From positions 9,359,569-9,423,568 of the forward strand of contig NW_023998464.1 of the NCBI RefSeq assembly GCF_014805625.2: 64,000 bases of DNA, in the 5' to 3' direction. Each line of letters starts with the position of its first letter. Position 1 is the stretch's first letter. Positions 11,156 through 24,537 of this stretch are shown piece after piece. The notes beneath the pieces were generated by a model, which saw nothing but the letters and a program-made list of their open reading frames with translations, was not told the origin of the DNA and did not search any database. Position numbers and translations under genes: made by a program. The DNA is from Glossina fuscipes (lineage: Eukaryota > Arthropoda > Insecta > Diptera > Glossinidae).

Positions 11156-14100
11156 GTAAATATTTCTTTAGAAATTACAGCCATCTATACAGTATGAAAG
11201 CGCCTACATATGTACACAAATTAGTAAACCACTTTCGTTTGCTTTACTTTTTTGAGGCTGGGTTGTGGCATTTATTTCAATTTCGATTTATATTCGAGTT
11301 TGGTAAAGTCCATGGTTTAACCATGAAATAGCAGGAGTTTGATTAGAAGACAAACATCAACAAAATATGTTTTTAAGAGAGGGAAACTGCTCTTAAGGAA
11401 AATGTCTTACCGTTCTTATTGATTACGCTTCGTTTTCAATGCCGAACATTTTTGCGTTCAAATTATCTCGCAAGGAGGAGAAATAGCAAAATTTCGACTT
11501 ATAACTTTAATGTGAATGTCAAATGCACGCTTAATAAAATGCCTTGTATTGCCTGGGTTTGAGAATAGTTATAATACTAATTATAAATTGCCGCAGGGTG
11601 TTATTAAAAGTCATTTGCGATAGTCTTTAACTTAAATATATTTGTACCTTATAAACAAGCCTACTAGCAAGCAAGGGTGGTGTAGGGCGCTTCGATCGAC
11701 TGTGATTAACAATTTTGAGTTTTACTGAGAAAGAAAATGTTTAGCATAGCCCAAAGCATCGGTCGTAAAAATATACCTATATTATTTACAAATGGTTTAC
11801 GTCATTATGACAATTTTTCTTCTATAAATTTTCACGTTATTAAAACAAATAAGAACAGAGTAGTCGGACAAGGTCGACGATTAAATACCCTATACCACAT
11901 TGTCTAACGCAACTCTTGTTTTTATTATAGAATACTAAAATGATTCCTTATTTCTATATAAAGGCATACTTTTTATATGGGTGTTTATGCAGAAGCGGGC
12001 CCAAAACGCAACCTAACGTAGTACAAGTATAATCCTTACATAGGGCAGGATCCAAAAATAGGCGTAGATGGACCAAAGTTTATAGAGCTCATAATGGTAT
12101 GAAATTACTATAATATTATGGATCAATTTCGATCACCCCGTATTAAAACTTAATGTTTTCTCCTCTACAAGAGACCAATTTTCATGAAAATCCTTATTAG
12201 AGTGGGATCCAAAAAATAGGTCGAGATGGTCCAAATTCGTTACAGTTAGTTTTTTACGCTAAATTACTGCTATGTTATAATTTACATCACGAAGCATTGA
12301 ATATTACACGTAGTTGTCGCAGGAACATCAGTTTTCGTTATATGAGAGGGGGCTCAAAAATTGACGCAATCGGTCCAAAAATTTTCTACCACTTAAAAGT
12401 GCCGAAATACGGCTACTTAGACCCTTTGGCAAGAAGTTTTGAAAACCGAAATTTTTTCCATATAACGACTTTTCAGAATAGGGAGTTACATTTTTACTAG
12501 CTTTCATCTTTGGGCCAAAACACGTCACTGTACTTATTTCAATCAAAATACCTCAAAAATTTGCGACCTGTAGCTTGAATACAAATTTAGCTGGACACAC
12601 ATTAGACGGGCGGACATTCTTAGATCCATTTAGATTATGATTCTGAATCGATCGGTGTAATAAAAGGTGGGTCTATCTTAAGCCCGTCTGCATATCGTCA
12701 AGCTACTTAATATACCTTGTACCGCAAATGGTATAAGTATTAAAATTGAGATAAAAACCTGAAATTTTACGAGATGAAATGTGAAAGAAACGATCTTAAT
12801 CAGCACTTTATAGTTAACAAAACAATCGCGACAAAATATTGAGCAACCGGTTTTTGTCGTTTAATTCCACATTATAGCAAAGATACGTTATGGATTAGAC
12901 AAATATACATACGTACTTGTATGTGTATGTCGTATACAAGAACACCGGTACAAAAAAACTTTCTCGATATTATTTTCAATACGTATATGTTCTTCAACAT
13001 GATGGGTGTCCGGCATTCGCGTCGACGCTCATAAGTTTTTTTTACTTATTTCTTTTATGTTGTATGACGCAAATAACGATTTAAACAGGCAGGACAAGTT
13101 GCATGTGTAGTGTTTTTATATTTTTTGATTAAAAAAAGAGTTACATTTTATTTTCAGCAAAATGCTACAGAAAGTCGTAGAAAGAAGGTTGCTGGTAAAA
13201 TTTTATATTGTTATACACTTTGAGTATATAGTGTAGTATGATATATAAACATATGATAGAAGTGCACCTTCGAGAACTATTTAACCGACAATATTAATTT
13301 TAGTTAGGAATTTCAATTTTTAGGATCGTTAATACTTTTGTTTCGAAAGCACGCATAAAGTCCAAAATCTTCTACATATTTTTTCACAATCATTTTTCCT
13401 GTTTTTTTTGTTATTATTATTTTATAATGAGAAGTGATTCATTATAAAATAATGAAGTATCTAGTAGTTATATGAGCAGCAGCAGATTTTAAAACAAATT
13501 ACATATATAAATTTACCAGAACACTTGGCAAACTTTAATGGTTGACTTTGTGTACATTTATATCTATCGAAAGTAAGGGGTTATCTTAGCTACCGTAAGG
13601 TATATATATTCTTGATCAGCGTGAATAATGAATATTTGTGGTAATTATAAAATTTTACGAACTACATAATTTATGTCCACTTAGTCATGTCGGTAACGTT
13701 TTGAGATATGAGTTGGGTACTTCACATTTTACACATATTCTCGACAACCAAGGATAGAGAAGGTTAATTTTCTGTTGTTTGTCAGTTCAGATGATAGCTA
13801 AGAGAGTTCGCCCAGAAAAACATTCCACTTACTATAACTCTCTGACTTGTATAGCTAAAAGCAGTCCATTATTTTTTTTACCAAAGTTTTGCTTTCTCAA
13901 AGTTGTAGAACCTTGAGGTGTTATTTTTTTCTTTTTTTATCGCCCAAAATTGGTAGACGACTTTAAATAGATAACGTGGAGTCTGATGTAAATATGGTCC
14001 CAGTTCGTAAAAAAATTGCGTGTATGTCTAGGAATTTACAATTAATGTAAAAATATGATCTAATATGTACGTGATATAATACATGTTACATATATACATA

Positions 14101-17100
14101 TAATACGTGTGCAAGATAATCCCAATTCACTTAGAATAGTAAAAATTATTTTTGTACTTCACACCACTTATGATACAAAGGTATATTGAAATGTTCGAAT
14201 GTACACAATACATAGAAGGAGGAATATGGAAAGTGGTTCTGAATCCATCTATGCTCGTCTGTATGCCTGCCCTTCTGATATCTGTTTGCGTTCAACATGC
14301 AGATCGTAATTTTTGAGATATTTTGATGAAGTTCGGTACACCGGTGCGTTTTCGCCGAAGGGTGTTATATGGATGATTGTATTAGACAAAGCGGTGCACG
14401 GTATTCAGTGGTGAGTCGTGGTTCAATGTATTTATTTGTTTTACTTTCATTCTTAAAGTAGTGCTCAATGTTAACTGTACAAGTGCTCATCTCTTTGACG
14501 GAATATGAATCTTGTGCAAAGAGGACAAATGGTTTTGTGATGCTTCAGCTTTATCCCCAATAGTAATGATTTCTTTGGTCTATGCCACGGTTTTTTATGC
14601 TTCGGATATGGTGTCGTGTTCATTTCTCATCAATCGTTCCGACTCAGAACCGCTTCCTTTTGAACTAAGAATATATTAACCCGCCTCCTGTTTGGTATTA
14701 TTTTCGCAGAGATTTTACATGGTGAAAGTTGGCAAAAATTATGTTATGTATATCTCAGGCGCCTGACTTATAATGATGCGTGAAGTTTGAAGATTCCTAT
14801 GAAGACGTCACAGTTTGCAAATCTTATATGTTTAAAACATAAGCCTAGCGTCCTAATTGACTTTAAATTCACGATTTGTATAAAGTTATTTATTGAATTA
14901 TGTATGACCTTGATATACTTTCACTCATGAGAGCGTGAATAAAGAAATCGACTTATTCACATTTTATGTGTCTGCATTTGTTGAAATTAGTCTAAAAGCT
15001 AATTGGGGACAGTCAATCTTTTCTATCCAATATCGACGAAAAAAATAATAGTTCTTAAAACCTAGCTTTAGTTTTGTTTATGAAGCGGCGTAATATGTTT
15101 TGTTCGCTCCTTTAGAAAATAAATGCAATGTGCCCTGCAATCACTGATGACCACTTCGTGGAAAAAAAGCAACGAAAGAGAGCTTGAAGAAAAGATTACA
15201 TAAAACTTATATTTATGCTTCGTTCGATTCTGTTGCTCAATCGGAAGAATACGTTAAATTAAATCATTAGGTATGTACTTCCTTTATATGTAACAATTCT
15301 ACCTTTAGGATTGGCATTATACCAAGTTGCCAAAAGTGTAGTACAGAAAGAAACTAGCTAACGATCTTTGCTTAATGCATGTGAAGTTAACACAAATAAA
15401 AAAATCGAAAACGCTCACAAGGACTTGTTTTATAAAGTGAATTGAAAAAAAAAACATCATTATTTTGCTATTCTCTCCCTATTTAGTTTCTATTTAAGTA
15501 CTTTCTGACATTCTCCCCGTTGAAGGCGTGAAATCCATTTAAAAACTCATTTTGTATGGTCCAAGATGAATATAATTCCCGTTTTTGTTCTGTGTTCTTT
15601 CATTATATTTTGATATTTCGATTGACGTGAGTGCAGGTAAAGAAAAAAACATGCTGTGTTTCTAAGAAAGCGTTTTTTTTTTTTATTATTTCAGTAATTA
15701 ACCACTACTGTCTCTAGCAATTATTTTATACCTTAATTTTAATCAAACTGCAGACAACCTTTTAAGGTCAAAAAAATTTTACAAGTTTATTATAATAGTC
15801 CATGTGTGGGATAAATAGCTTTAGTCATACACGTGCGTACAAAAAAAGTTTGCTTCAATATAAACAATTAATTCTAAAAATTAATTAATCTTCATCAAAA
15901 ACATATTTTTGAAAACTGAACAAAAGTTATATATACAGAAATTAAAGAATGAAAAAGAAAGAATTAAAAAATTGACATTATGGAAAAATAAAGGTGCAGA
16001 CGTAAGAATAAGCAAAAAGAAGAAAGCAATTGCACGAATAAAAATAGATCGAATTCGTTAATACCCATCACCAGATCACATGCGTGTATTTGACTACAGT
16101 GTATAGAGTGAATTCTCTAATATTCATCGTATCGTACGTTTTATACATTGTATATTTTTCAAATTACCATTTCATATAGAACGCATTCAGTTAACTGACA
16201 ACTACATTTTTATTGTTTACACACTTGAATATTTTTTTGGTATTGCCGAGCGATTTAGCTAAATTTAAAATTTAATGTACTTAGTTAATAAAAAACTGAA
16301 TATCAGACTTAAAGTTAGGCAATTTTGAGAAAATATGGAAAATTACTTACTCTTCGGTAATGCTCTTGAGCTGAAGAAACAGGTTTGGCGATTTAGCACT
16401 TTAACTTGATGGGAGTAATAAGGAAAAAGGTTGGGAACAAGCTTACATGGCTTACTAAAAATTTACACACTGCTTAATTTCAGCACTGTTAAAATTGCTT
16501 ATATTATACATTTATATTTATTTATTATTATATTATAAACTAGTAGCGTTTGGACAAATAGAGCGGAAACTAAATTAGTGATAGCACTATTTGGAAGACC
16601 GTCGGGATGACCTTTTCCTCCACGTCGTTCACAACTTCTTATGAGCTCGCGTCGGCTTTTTTCACTTTTCAGATATACTGTATTAATGTAGATAGTAATT
16701 TATTGAAAATTCTTGTTAAATTGAAAAAGAAAATGAAAAGTGAAGGGCTTCGATAAATACTTTCCTAAAATTTTACCGGAAATATCCACTTTTAGTTAAT
16801 GTTGTCGTCACATGAAATTGTGCTTAAATAATATTAATTTAATATAATGTAAGCGAAGAGCAGATATAAAAAGAAAAACAATTTTTATACAACATAGATC
16901 TAGGAGGATGTATGCATTGTAAACAAAACCTTTCAACCGAAATCGTCTCTTCTTATAAGATATGGTATCATAATTTTTAGGAATGATGATTATGTCTACA
17001 TTCTATAAATTCTGCAAACCTGTGATGAGTATAAATTTACTCATAAAAACTCATCCCACGCAAGTACATTAAATCATTAGAACACAATTTTATAAAGTGT

Positions 17101-18458
17101 TTTGCAAACGGAAGCTTTTTACGATCGTTTATGAAGTGATTTTGTTTTCATTTTTGGTGTCAACTTCCGTTTTATACAAAGAATAAACCGTTAGTCTTTG
17201 ACATTTTCATTTTTCAACTATCGTTGCTTAATGCTTAACAAGAAAAACATTTTTTTCTTTTTGAAGAACGTTATAGAACTGACAACTGGACGGCCACTAC
17301 ATTATTGTAGTGCGTGAAAACGTGATTTGAAAACTTATTCAGTAATTAACCAAAACTTGCCACACCAATGAAAAACATTTAAACATTTACTATAAAGTTA
17401 ACACGGACGGCGAATATTCTTCATCTTAATCTTTTCTCACAAATTAATTTCGAAAAGAGAAAGAATCTATTTATAAACATAAAATTATAGATAGAACGTG
17501 AAACTCTGTGTAAGCAAATACGAACCACTTGACAAATTTATCAATACTAGGATTCAAACTCGTACGAACACGAATGCCGCGCTCAAAAGGTTCGGCTAGA
17601 CGGGAAAATATCAACAAAATGTTGAAAATTATTTTCAATAACCGAACAATAATTGTGTAAAAGATAACTGACAACCTAAAAGTACCAAAAGGTAGTATCA
17701 TTCATGAAAAATTAAATTTGAGAAAGCTTTTTTTACAGAGGCAGCAAACCTCTGTGTCACCAGTTGATCGTAATAACGGCAAAAATGCATGAATTGAACT
17801 TCGATTTGGTGGTCCACCCACTATATTCCACAGACTCGGCGCACAACGATTACAATCCGCTTGCAAAAAAACGTTTTAGAAAAAAATCAATGGATCATCA
17901 GGGAAAGAGAAAATTATTATGAAGATTTTGAAGTTCTGTAAAAAAAGCATCTTACTTAGTCGTGGAAATTATTAACCGATTTATTAGTTTTGCTCAATTT
18001 CCACAAATCAACTTGGAACTAATCTGCTATTTGGTGTAATTAATAACATATTGTTTAATTAGATCTAGATGTTTTCTTCATTTGATTATGTTTTTTCCTT
18101 ATTCCTGGAACAAGCCGCATCTATTCTAGAAAGTAGGGAACAACTAAGATTGCAATATGTGCAATAAAAGTGCATATAGCTTTACGCAACAATATATATC
18201 GTCTCAAAGCTTTGAATAGATTACATTCTATACCATTCTTGTTTGATTTGAAAAACAATCGCGCCGTGACCAATGGAAGCATTACGATATTGAAAATGAA
18301 TCTGCGGACCAGAGGATTACTTAACATCAGAAAAAGTTTAGATAAATAAATTTTTGTACTTTAGGGGATATCTCGTAATTTCAATATTAATTAGCGTATA
18401 TCGATCTGAAATCATTTACCAGATCTGCGCAGGACAAATCCATGCAATTATTTATACT
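11156..18458. other. gene-poor AT-rich stretch
   Basis: Apart from the D2 copy at 12600-12750 and a diffuse repeat-like stretch at 14220-14400 (with CGTCTGTATGCCTGCCCTTC), I see no gene, RNA or transposon domain. Open frames are short and biased to Ile, Lys, Phe and Asn. Confidence 0.45.
12600..12750. repeat. dispersed repeat, family D2, copy 1
   Basis: Contains GAATCGATCGGTGTAATAAA, AGGTGGGTCTATCTTAAGCC and ACCGCAAATGGTATAAGTAT, found in the same order at 30.48 and 56.1 kb. Confidence 0.6.
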
Positions 18459-18532
18459 ATGGTTTCTCTCTCCCTCCCCCTCTCTCTCTCTCTCTTTCTT
18501 TTTCTCTTTCTCTCTCTCTATCTATCTGAGCT
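18459..18532. repeat. CT-rich microsatellite
   Basis: A ~70-bp pure pyrimidine-type tract of CT steps and short T runs ending CTATCTATCT. It directly abuts the truncated 5' side of the Gypsy relic. Confidence 0.88.
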
Positions 18533-18540
18533 ACGGAGCT

Positions 18541-20146
18541 GAGGGAAAGGAAAGCAATAGCAACTGGTGGTAAGAGTAATAAAAAAGAAAAGCTGCAGCG
18601 CCGACTTTGGGAGCGATTACAGAAAGAGGGAGAGAATACTTCCGTATTTGAATTGTACGGGGATTGTTATGACTTCTACCCGGCGGATAGTATTGTAGAA
18701 GAAGAACATGCATGTGCTACCGGTGAGAGACGAGAGGCACGTACGTATGTTGAAGCTATAGTAAGCCGGATGCAGCAAAGCTATGCACACAAGAAATTCC
18801 AAAACAAGACCAAAGAGAACAGGAAAATGACAACTTGGTAGGAACGGAAAATACAGTTGCAGCAGTTGAAAAAGGCAACGAATAAAAAGACGAAGATGGT
18901 ACAAGAATATCAAGCGCCGTTGTTATGCAGTTTATGCAACAAATGCAACAAATGCAGTCAGGACAACAAGAAATAGTATCTAAAATTGACGGGACAACAG
19001 AAAAGATCGAGAAAATTCAGGAAAGTCAAGACATCCTGAAAACACGTATACACTAGGTGTATCAGGTAATTGATGGCAAAATCAATGCGCTGGAAGGGAA
19101 GCTTGACAATGCGCTGAGCCAGTTTGATGCCAGACTGAATGCTCTGGAAGAATAAGTTACTAAAGTAATTAGTCAATTTGATACGAACGTGGAAGTCTTA
19201 CAAGAAAAAATGAGTGGAAAGTTGAGCCAATTTCCAATCTTACGAGGTAAAGTCGACGCCTCAAAAGAAACAGCGGCAACACAGTGACTTGGTGTTGGGG
19301 ACAGTGGTCCTAAATTTCAATCCCCCATTATTGACGACGCCCCAAACGTGCTATGTAAAGAATGTTCGAGAAGCAGAATAATAACAAGAGACCAAAAGCA
19401 ACCGTGCGCAAATGCTACAATTACGACAAAGTTGGTCACATTGCTCGCGAATGTAAATTTCGGAGGAAGGACTCGCATTTGAAGTTGCGCACCAATAGTA
19501 AAGCAGGCGTACAGCGTAAATGCCTCATATAAGTGACAGATTTTCAGCAACATTGCAATCTAACTGTGAAGGACCGTACAAAGTCATCACGAGGATTGCT
19601 GATAGAGTCGACCGCGTTCACAAAAATCAGACTGATAGCTTATGGAAATGACCTTGTTCGGGACGAACAAGATTAAATGGAGGGCAGTGCTACGGAAATC
19701 CCAAAAATTCCAAATAACAAATTACCTAGAGAGGGAAAAACCAAATACACATTTGGGCGCGTCATGCAACTGCCGGCCGATGAAGACGATTAGCCGAAAA
19801 GCAGACATGCAAAGACTAAGTATACATTCGCAAGCGCGTCATGCAGCTGCCAGCTGAGGGAAATGATTACCGTAAAAGCAGGCTAACGGACTAAAAATAA
19901 AGCCTTGAAATTAGGTAATAGTAACATATACGTAAAAATGTATATAAATAGAATATTTACGGAAGGCAGAGTGACTCGGACAAGAACATTTGAGTCGAGA
20001 ATGCTGCCAAAATAAATTGTTATTAATCCTACTGTTAAGGAATATAAATGTAAACAAAAGAATTTTAAACTATACTTCAGTGGAAAATAAAATCCACGAT
20101 CTAGTGGCACTAGTCCTATCGTAAAAAAGCGAATTTCATAAAAACA
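18541..20146 (+). mobile_element. decayed Ty3/Gypsy element, 5' truncated, related to the 35-37.6 kb element
   Basis: Plus-strand relic. 18581-18839 reads as a gag N-terminus (KLQRRLWERLQKEGENTSVF, resembling the SAP-like gag start of insect Gypsy elements). 18930-19240 carries the coiled-coil gag repeat (KINALEGKLDNALSQFDARL), broken by stops. 19395-19530 has the zinc knuckle CYNYDKVGHIAREC, with Tyr in place of the second Cys. It joins almost directly to integrase C-terminal sequence (SDRFSATLQSNCEGPYKVIT) and then the 3' LTR at 19688-20146. No 5' LTR is visible upstream; a polypyrimidine microsatellite adjoins instead. Confidence 0.82.
19688..20146 (+). repeat. 3' LTR of the 18.5-20.1 kb element, with internal duplication
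   Basis: About 459 bp, from TGCTACGGAAATCCC to GAATTTCATAAAAACA, the reverse complement arrangement of the LTR at 35152. A ~77-bp segment is duplicated in tandem: GCGCGTCATGCAACTGCC at 19757 and GCGCGTCATGCAGCTGCC at 19834. The adjoining sequence is TATA. Confidence 0.85.
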
Positions 20147-22734
20147 TATACATTTTATCAAATGGCCGAGTATATTTATGTGTGTAGATAATTTTTTTTT
20201 GCCTGCCGCTTTTACCTCTTTGCGCTTTTCTTTAGCTTTTATTAGGTTCTTAAAAGAGGAAAGTGAAAGAAAAGCCGATAAATTTAGGTCTTTTTCTAAG
20301 TTAGTTACAACCATACGCAAAATTGATTGACTAACATAATGACCTGAATTTTTCTGTACACACACTAGCGAAGTAAACAACCTGCCGCCGTTACCTTAGA
20401 AAGCAAAAAAGATAAAAATACAATTCCGTATTCTTCTACAATAAAGTTAAAAGAAGAAGGACTATATTCATTTCGTGATAAATGTAACCATGAATTAGTA
20501 TTGGATAAGAAATCGCAAGTGCTGGGTGCGTTTATTCATTGCTGGATGATAAGATGTAAAGATGAAAAATAAACTCGAAAAAAAATCTGCAAAGAACATA
20601 AAGCTTTATGGCGAGTCTTGTATTTGGATACCCACTGTATGACGCAAATGTATAAAAAAGTCAGCGCCTTTCGTTAATGACAAATGAAGTCAATCCGCAA
20701 ACGCTATATATATATACTTTTTTTTTTTAATAGTATTCGTTTTAAATTGAAATTACAGCAAATATTCATCCCCCTTAAAATTTTATGATATTCTGACAAT
20801 CAGCTTGCAAGTTACAATTGGTTTAGCGGCACTTAGCAAGCCTTTTTTTTGCTAAATTGTTTATAAAATATATTTTGCTCCACGTTCAGTAAATAAACTA
20901 AGCAATACAGGCTATTGATACATAATTAAATGAAAATACAACCGGAAATAAGTAACAAAATGTGAAATGGACATAAATAACAACGGTGCGAAATGTTTAA
21001 GTTAATTTTGTTTTTCCAGTATGCATAAAATAAAAAATTTTTTTTTGATAGATAGCATTTAAGCTGCGAACGAGTAAATAGATAAATAAATTTTACGCGC
21101 ACATTTGCAGCAACGTGTTTGCAAAACCAATGTTGTTTTTATATACTATTTAAATGTTCACGCACTTGCTTAGCACTAGTACTTACTCTTTAGCGTTTTC
21201 AAAACTTATAGTTATATCAATTTCTAGCTACATTAACTTTGAAAACAAAAGAATATAACGGTAAGTGAACGTTTCCATAGTATGAATACCTGTGCAGCCT
21301 TCAACTTAAACTTTATTTACCTTCGCATAGACTTGGAACCCCTTTTACGACTGTCGTTTGAAATATTAGCTTATCAGCTATGAACGTCTGCTACTTATAC
21401 CGTCATCTATTTATAGAAAGAATGAAATTATTATAAATATACTTTTCAATTCAACCGTATAACATCTTTCATTGTTTTAATATGCGATTATATTGGAATC
21501 TTTTTGTAATATATATATATATATATTTATATATTATTAAGATTAATTTGTTCCAATGGAAACCCGCTTATTGTAATCAATTGTCATTAGAATATAGTTT
21601 CTTTTACATTTGAAAATAGAACTGCTGTTGCAAGAAAGTGGCGGGAACTGGTTCATTCAAAGTATTAACCATCGCCAGCAATAACTTCGCTCATTTTTAC
21701 ACAGAGTATGGGTTCTGTAGGGAAAAGGGACAACTGATCTTGCAATCCATAGAGAGGCGTCACAAGAAAAGAAGCCTCGCTTGGATTATATTCTGCCCTA
21801 ATTGGAAGCTATAATATCCCATGAATACCACGGAATGAGTGGTGTATTCCATTTCATGAGTAGGTTTTCCCACACAGGGGCGAAAGTGATCGTTTTAAAA
21901 TAGCTAATGAAAATGGCATTCCGTATCCAAACCAATAGGCCATACATATTCTCATTTTGAACTATGTAAAAACTATGTAAAAATGAAAAAGTTCTTCAAA
22001 AATATAGCAAAGTAAGCAGATTGCATTCATCAGTGGCACTATCTTTCATATCTAACGCCTTTATTCCAAAAAAGACTAAAAAACCAGTGACCAGTTAAAA
22101 ACTCATACTCTATAGTATTAGGTGGGCCTGGCTTCCATTTTTGTAGAATATACACGGAAATTTGTATCATGTGTCTATTGAAGTTTACAAAAAACGCAGA
22201 AACCTGAATTCAGTTTATGTTACCTCGATTTATTCCATTTTCCACATGAATCTGCTTGTAAGACGTTTTATAAACATTACAGTTAAGCATAAACATTGAT
22301 TAAGTTCATAGCATAAATAATTATTACATAGGCAATTATTACATTTGATACAGCGGTTATGGTTCTGGCATAGTATGCACAGTTACCTAGCGCATCTATA
22401 TCCCCAACTTTGCGTCCACTGGGCGTTTCCTGTATGAGATATGGGGTTCCGTGCTGACTGCGAGCCTGTGACGCACTTCACGTCACGTTTCTGAGAAGAT
22501 CGAAGAGGATTAATTTTGACAACATGATTTAAAGCAAATTTTCAAGTACTTACTTTTTGTGCAAACATTGAACTTCAAAGTTCACCTGAGCCTCAAAGAC
22601 TCAATGTGATCCGATTAGGGAAGGCCAGATCCATCTATAATACCTTAACAAAATACAAAAATGAATCTTCGAAGTTTCGTGCCTAACTGTAAGAACGGAG
22701 CTCTTCGCAGGTTCACTATACACATAGGTTATAG
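20147..22734. other. gene-poor AT-rich stretch
   Basis: No recognisable coding sequence. 21640-21900 is slightly less AT-rich than its surroundings but gives no protein match in any frame; it may be an old repeat. Confidence 0.4.
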
Positions 22735-23545
22735 TTATATTGTAGACTATCTGAAGCAATTCTTGTTGTTTGCGCTTAGGAATTTGGGTTGGGACACTTG
22801 TTTCTCTGCCGCCGTATGAAAATACATTACAACTTGTCCTTAGCTTCATTTGAGAGACGCAGATTTATTCTGGGTTACCTTCTTAATTGTGGTAATCAAC
22901 GGTACCGTTGATTAGCCGACATTACTTGTGGACATACGATGTAATGTTCCCAATCGCTGCTCTAGGTACTTAGTATTTATTAAGCTTAATCATTGTAAAT
23001 ACAGTTACGAGCTGTTTAATCCTCTCAGAGTTGCTTGTAATAATTTAAATGAAGTCTATCACTTGATCACAATTTTTGATTTATTAAAGACTATTAAAAC
23101 AGTGTTACTCTTAATGCAAAGGATTTTTCCACGTCCCATTTAACTTTGAATCCAAATAGGTTATGAATTTGACAGTAAATTTGGCTCTGCCTTTGTCGGT
23201 TGCCATGATTAGCAAATGTGGCTTCACTCGCGTCTAGATTCTGAATTAGTTGTTTGGGAGGGGGTGCACCATTGTAAGCGGCTTGCATGCTTATTTATGT
23301 ACAAGTAAATCTTAAATTTATATTGTAACTTTATTTGTAATTTGTAGTAATTATGTATACTATCCCAGTACACCACGAAGTGCTAATAAGTCTACTACTC
23401 TAGTATTTACCTATCCGTAAATCAAAATAAGTATATATGCTTAAGAGTATTGTAATTCCTAATAACAACAAGATAGTCTCTCATAGTTAAAGAACTCGAC
23501 AACTGAAATGTAGTTGTTGAGTTTTAAATAAATAAATAAATAAAC
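22735..23545 (+). mobile_element. 3' fragment of the same LINE family as at 62-64 kb
   Basis: Frameshifted plus-strand remnant. KQFLLFALRNLGWDTCF near 22753 and NVPNRCSRYLVFIKLNHCKY with NPLRVACNNLNEVYH (22928-23143) match the C-terminus at 62066-62938 almost residue for residue. The 3' UTR follows and ends in a (TAAA)n tail at about 23525-23545, the expected LINE 3' terminus. The 5' end is truncated near 22735. Confidence 0.85.
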
Positions 23546-24104
23546 ATTAGAGGCAACGTATCCAGCTAATATAGATAATTCCGAATACAAACTTATCCAT
23601 CCCAGAAACCGATTCGGGGAAGACTCTTGAGTTGATTATAGGACCAAAAGAAAGAACGCGATAAAGGCTGCACTTGAATCAACCTACGAAATGTATTGTT
23701 GACACACAGTTTTCTTATTCAAAGCGATTGCACCTAGATCGAAAAAGTGATAAGAAATTTTGAAGCAAAAGTTTATTCGTTCTTCTTTAATTTTGTATGA
23801 TAGTTTAACAAATTGCAACAACAAACAAGTTATTATGTATAGCAAATAAGTATCCATTTAAAGTTAACACAAATATTTATCAAAGTCATAAAACCGGTGG
23901 CCGGCCTCAAGGCAACGTTTTTCTCAGACACTTCTCCAATATACGTGGTACGCATCTAGAAAATATTTGAATTTCACTTATGGTTCGTCTAATTTTGCTT
24001 TGTTTTTGTTCGCGATATTCGAAATTACCCAATAAAGATGTTTTAACATTACTAACCTACAAAAACTGTATTTTTGTCCATCAGTAATATTTACTTGCCT
24101 TTTT

Positions 24105-24537
24105 TTTAGAGATTGGCATGGAGCCAGGTGACACAAAGTCTCATGCTGAGAAAATTGAAATACATAAAGAAAACGTATCTATAAATTTCAATTTAAGTAA
24201 AAACAAGGAGTGTAAACATAATAACAAAAAAAAATTCATATTTGCAAAACGATTAGAACAAAGAATCGCTTTTTTTGTAATTTCATTCAAAAACGTCAAT
24301 CACTCTTTCATTCAAAATGGTATTAATTTATATATTAATTATGTATACGTTTGTGTACTTTTGACATATAGGAAAGGAAAAATTTGCAATCTTTTTAATA
24401 ATTTTAATTCATTTTTCTCTGAGCAGAACTCTTATATATTATATATATATATAAATACATACAAATGCCCCCAAGATATACACACAGTTCATCATTTACA
24501 TATTTATACATTCGCATATTTATATCTTTATATGTAA
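24105..24537 (+). other. possible exon or chance ORF after a pyrimidine-rich acceptor
   Basis: A good acceptor (TTGCCTTTTTTTTAG) at about 24108 precedes AGATTGGC and the ATG at 24118 of a 139-codon frame. The first part (MEPGDTKSHAEKIEIHKENV) looks protein-like; the rest is Lys/Asn/Ile/Tyr-rich and resembles translated AT-rich non-coding DNA. No homology recognised. Confidence 0.2.

Noticed and set aside
19883..20380. 165-codon minus-strand frame.
   Set aside because: It is an open frame running through the LTR at 19688-20146; LTRs of this family give similar chance frames at 35251, 38685 and 45088.
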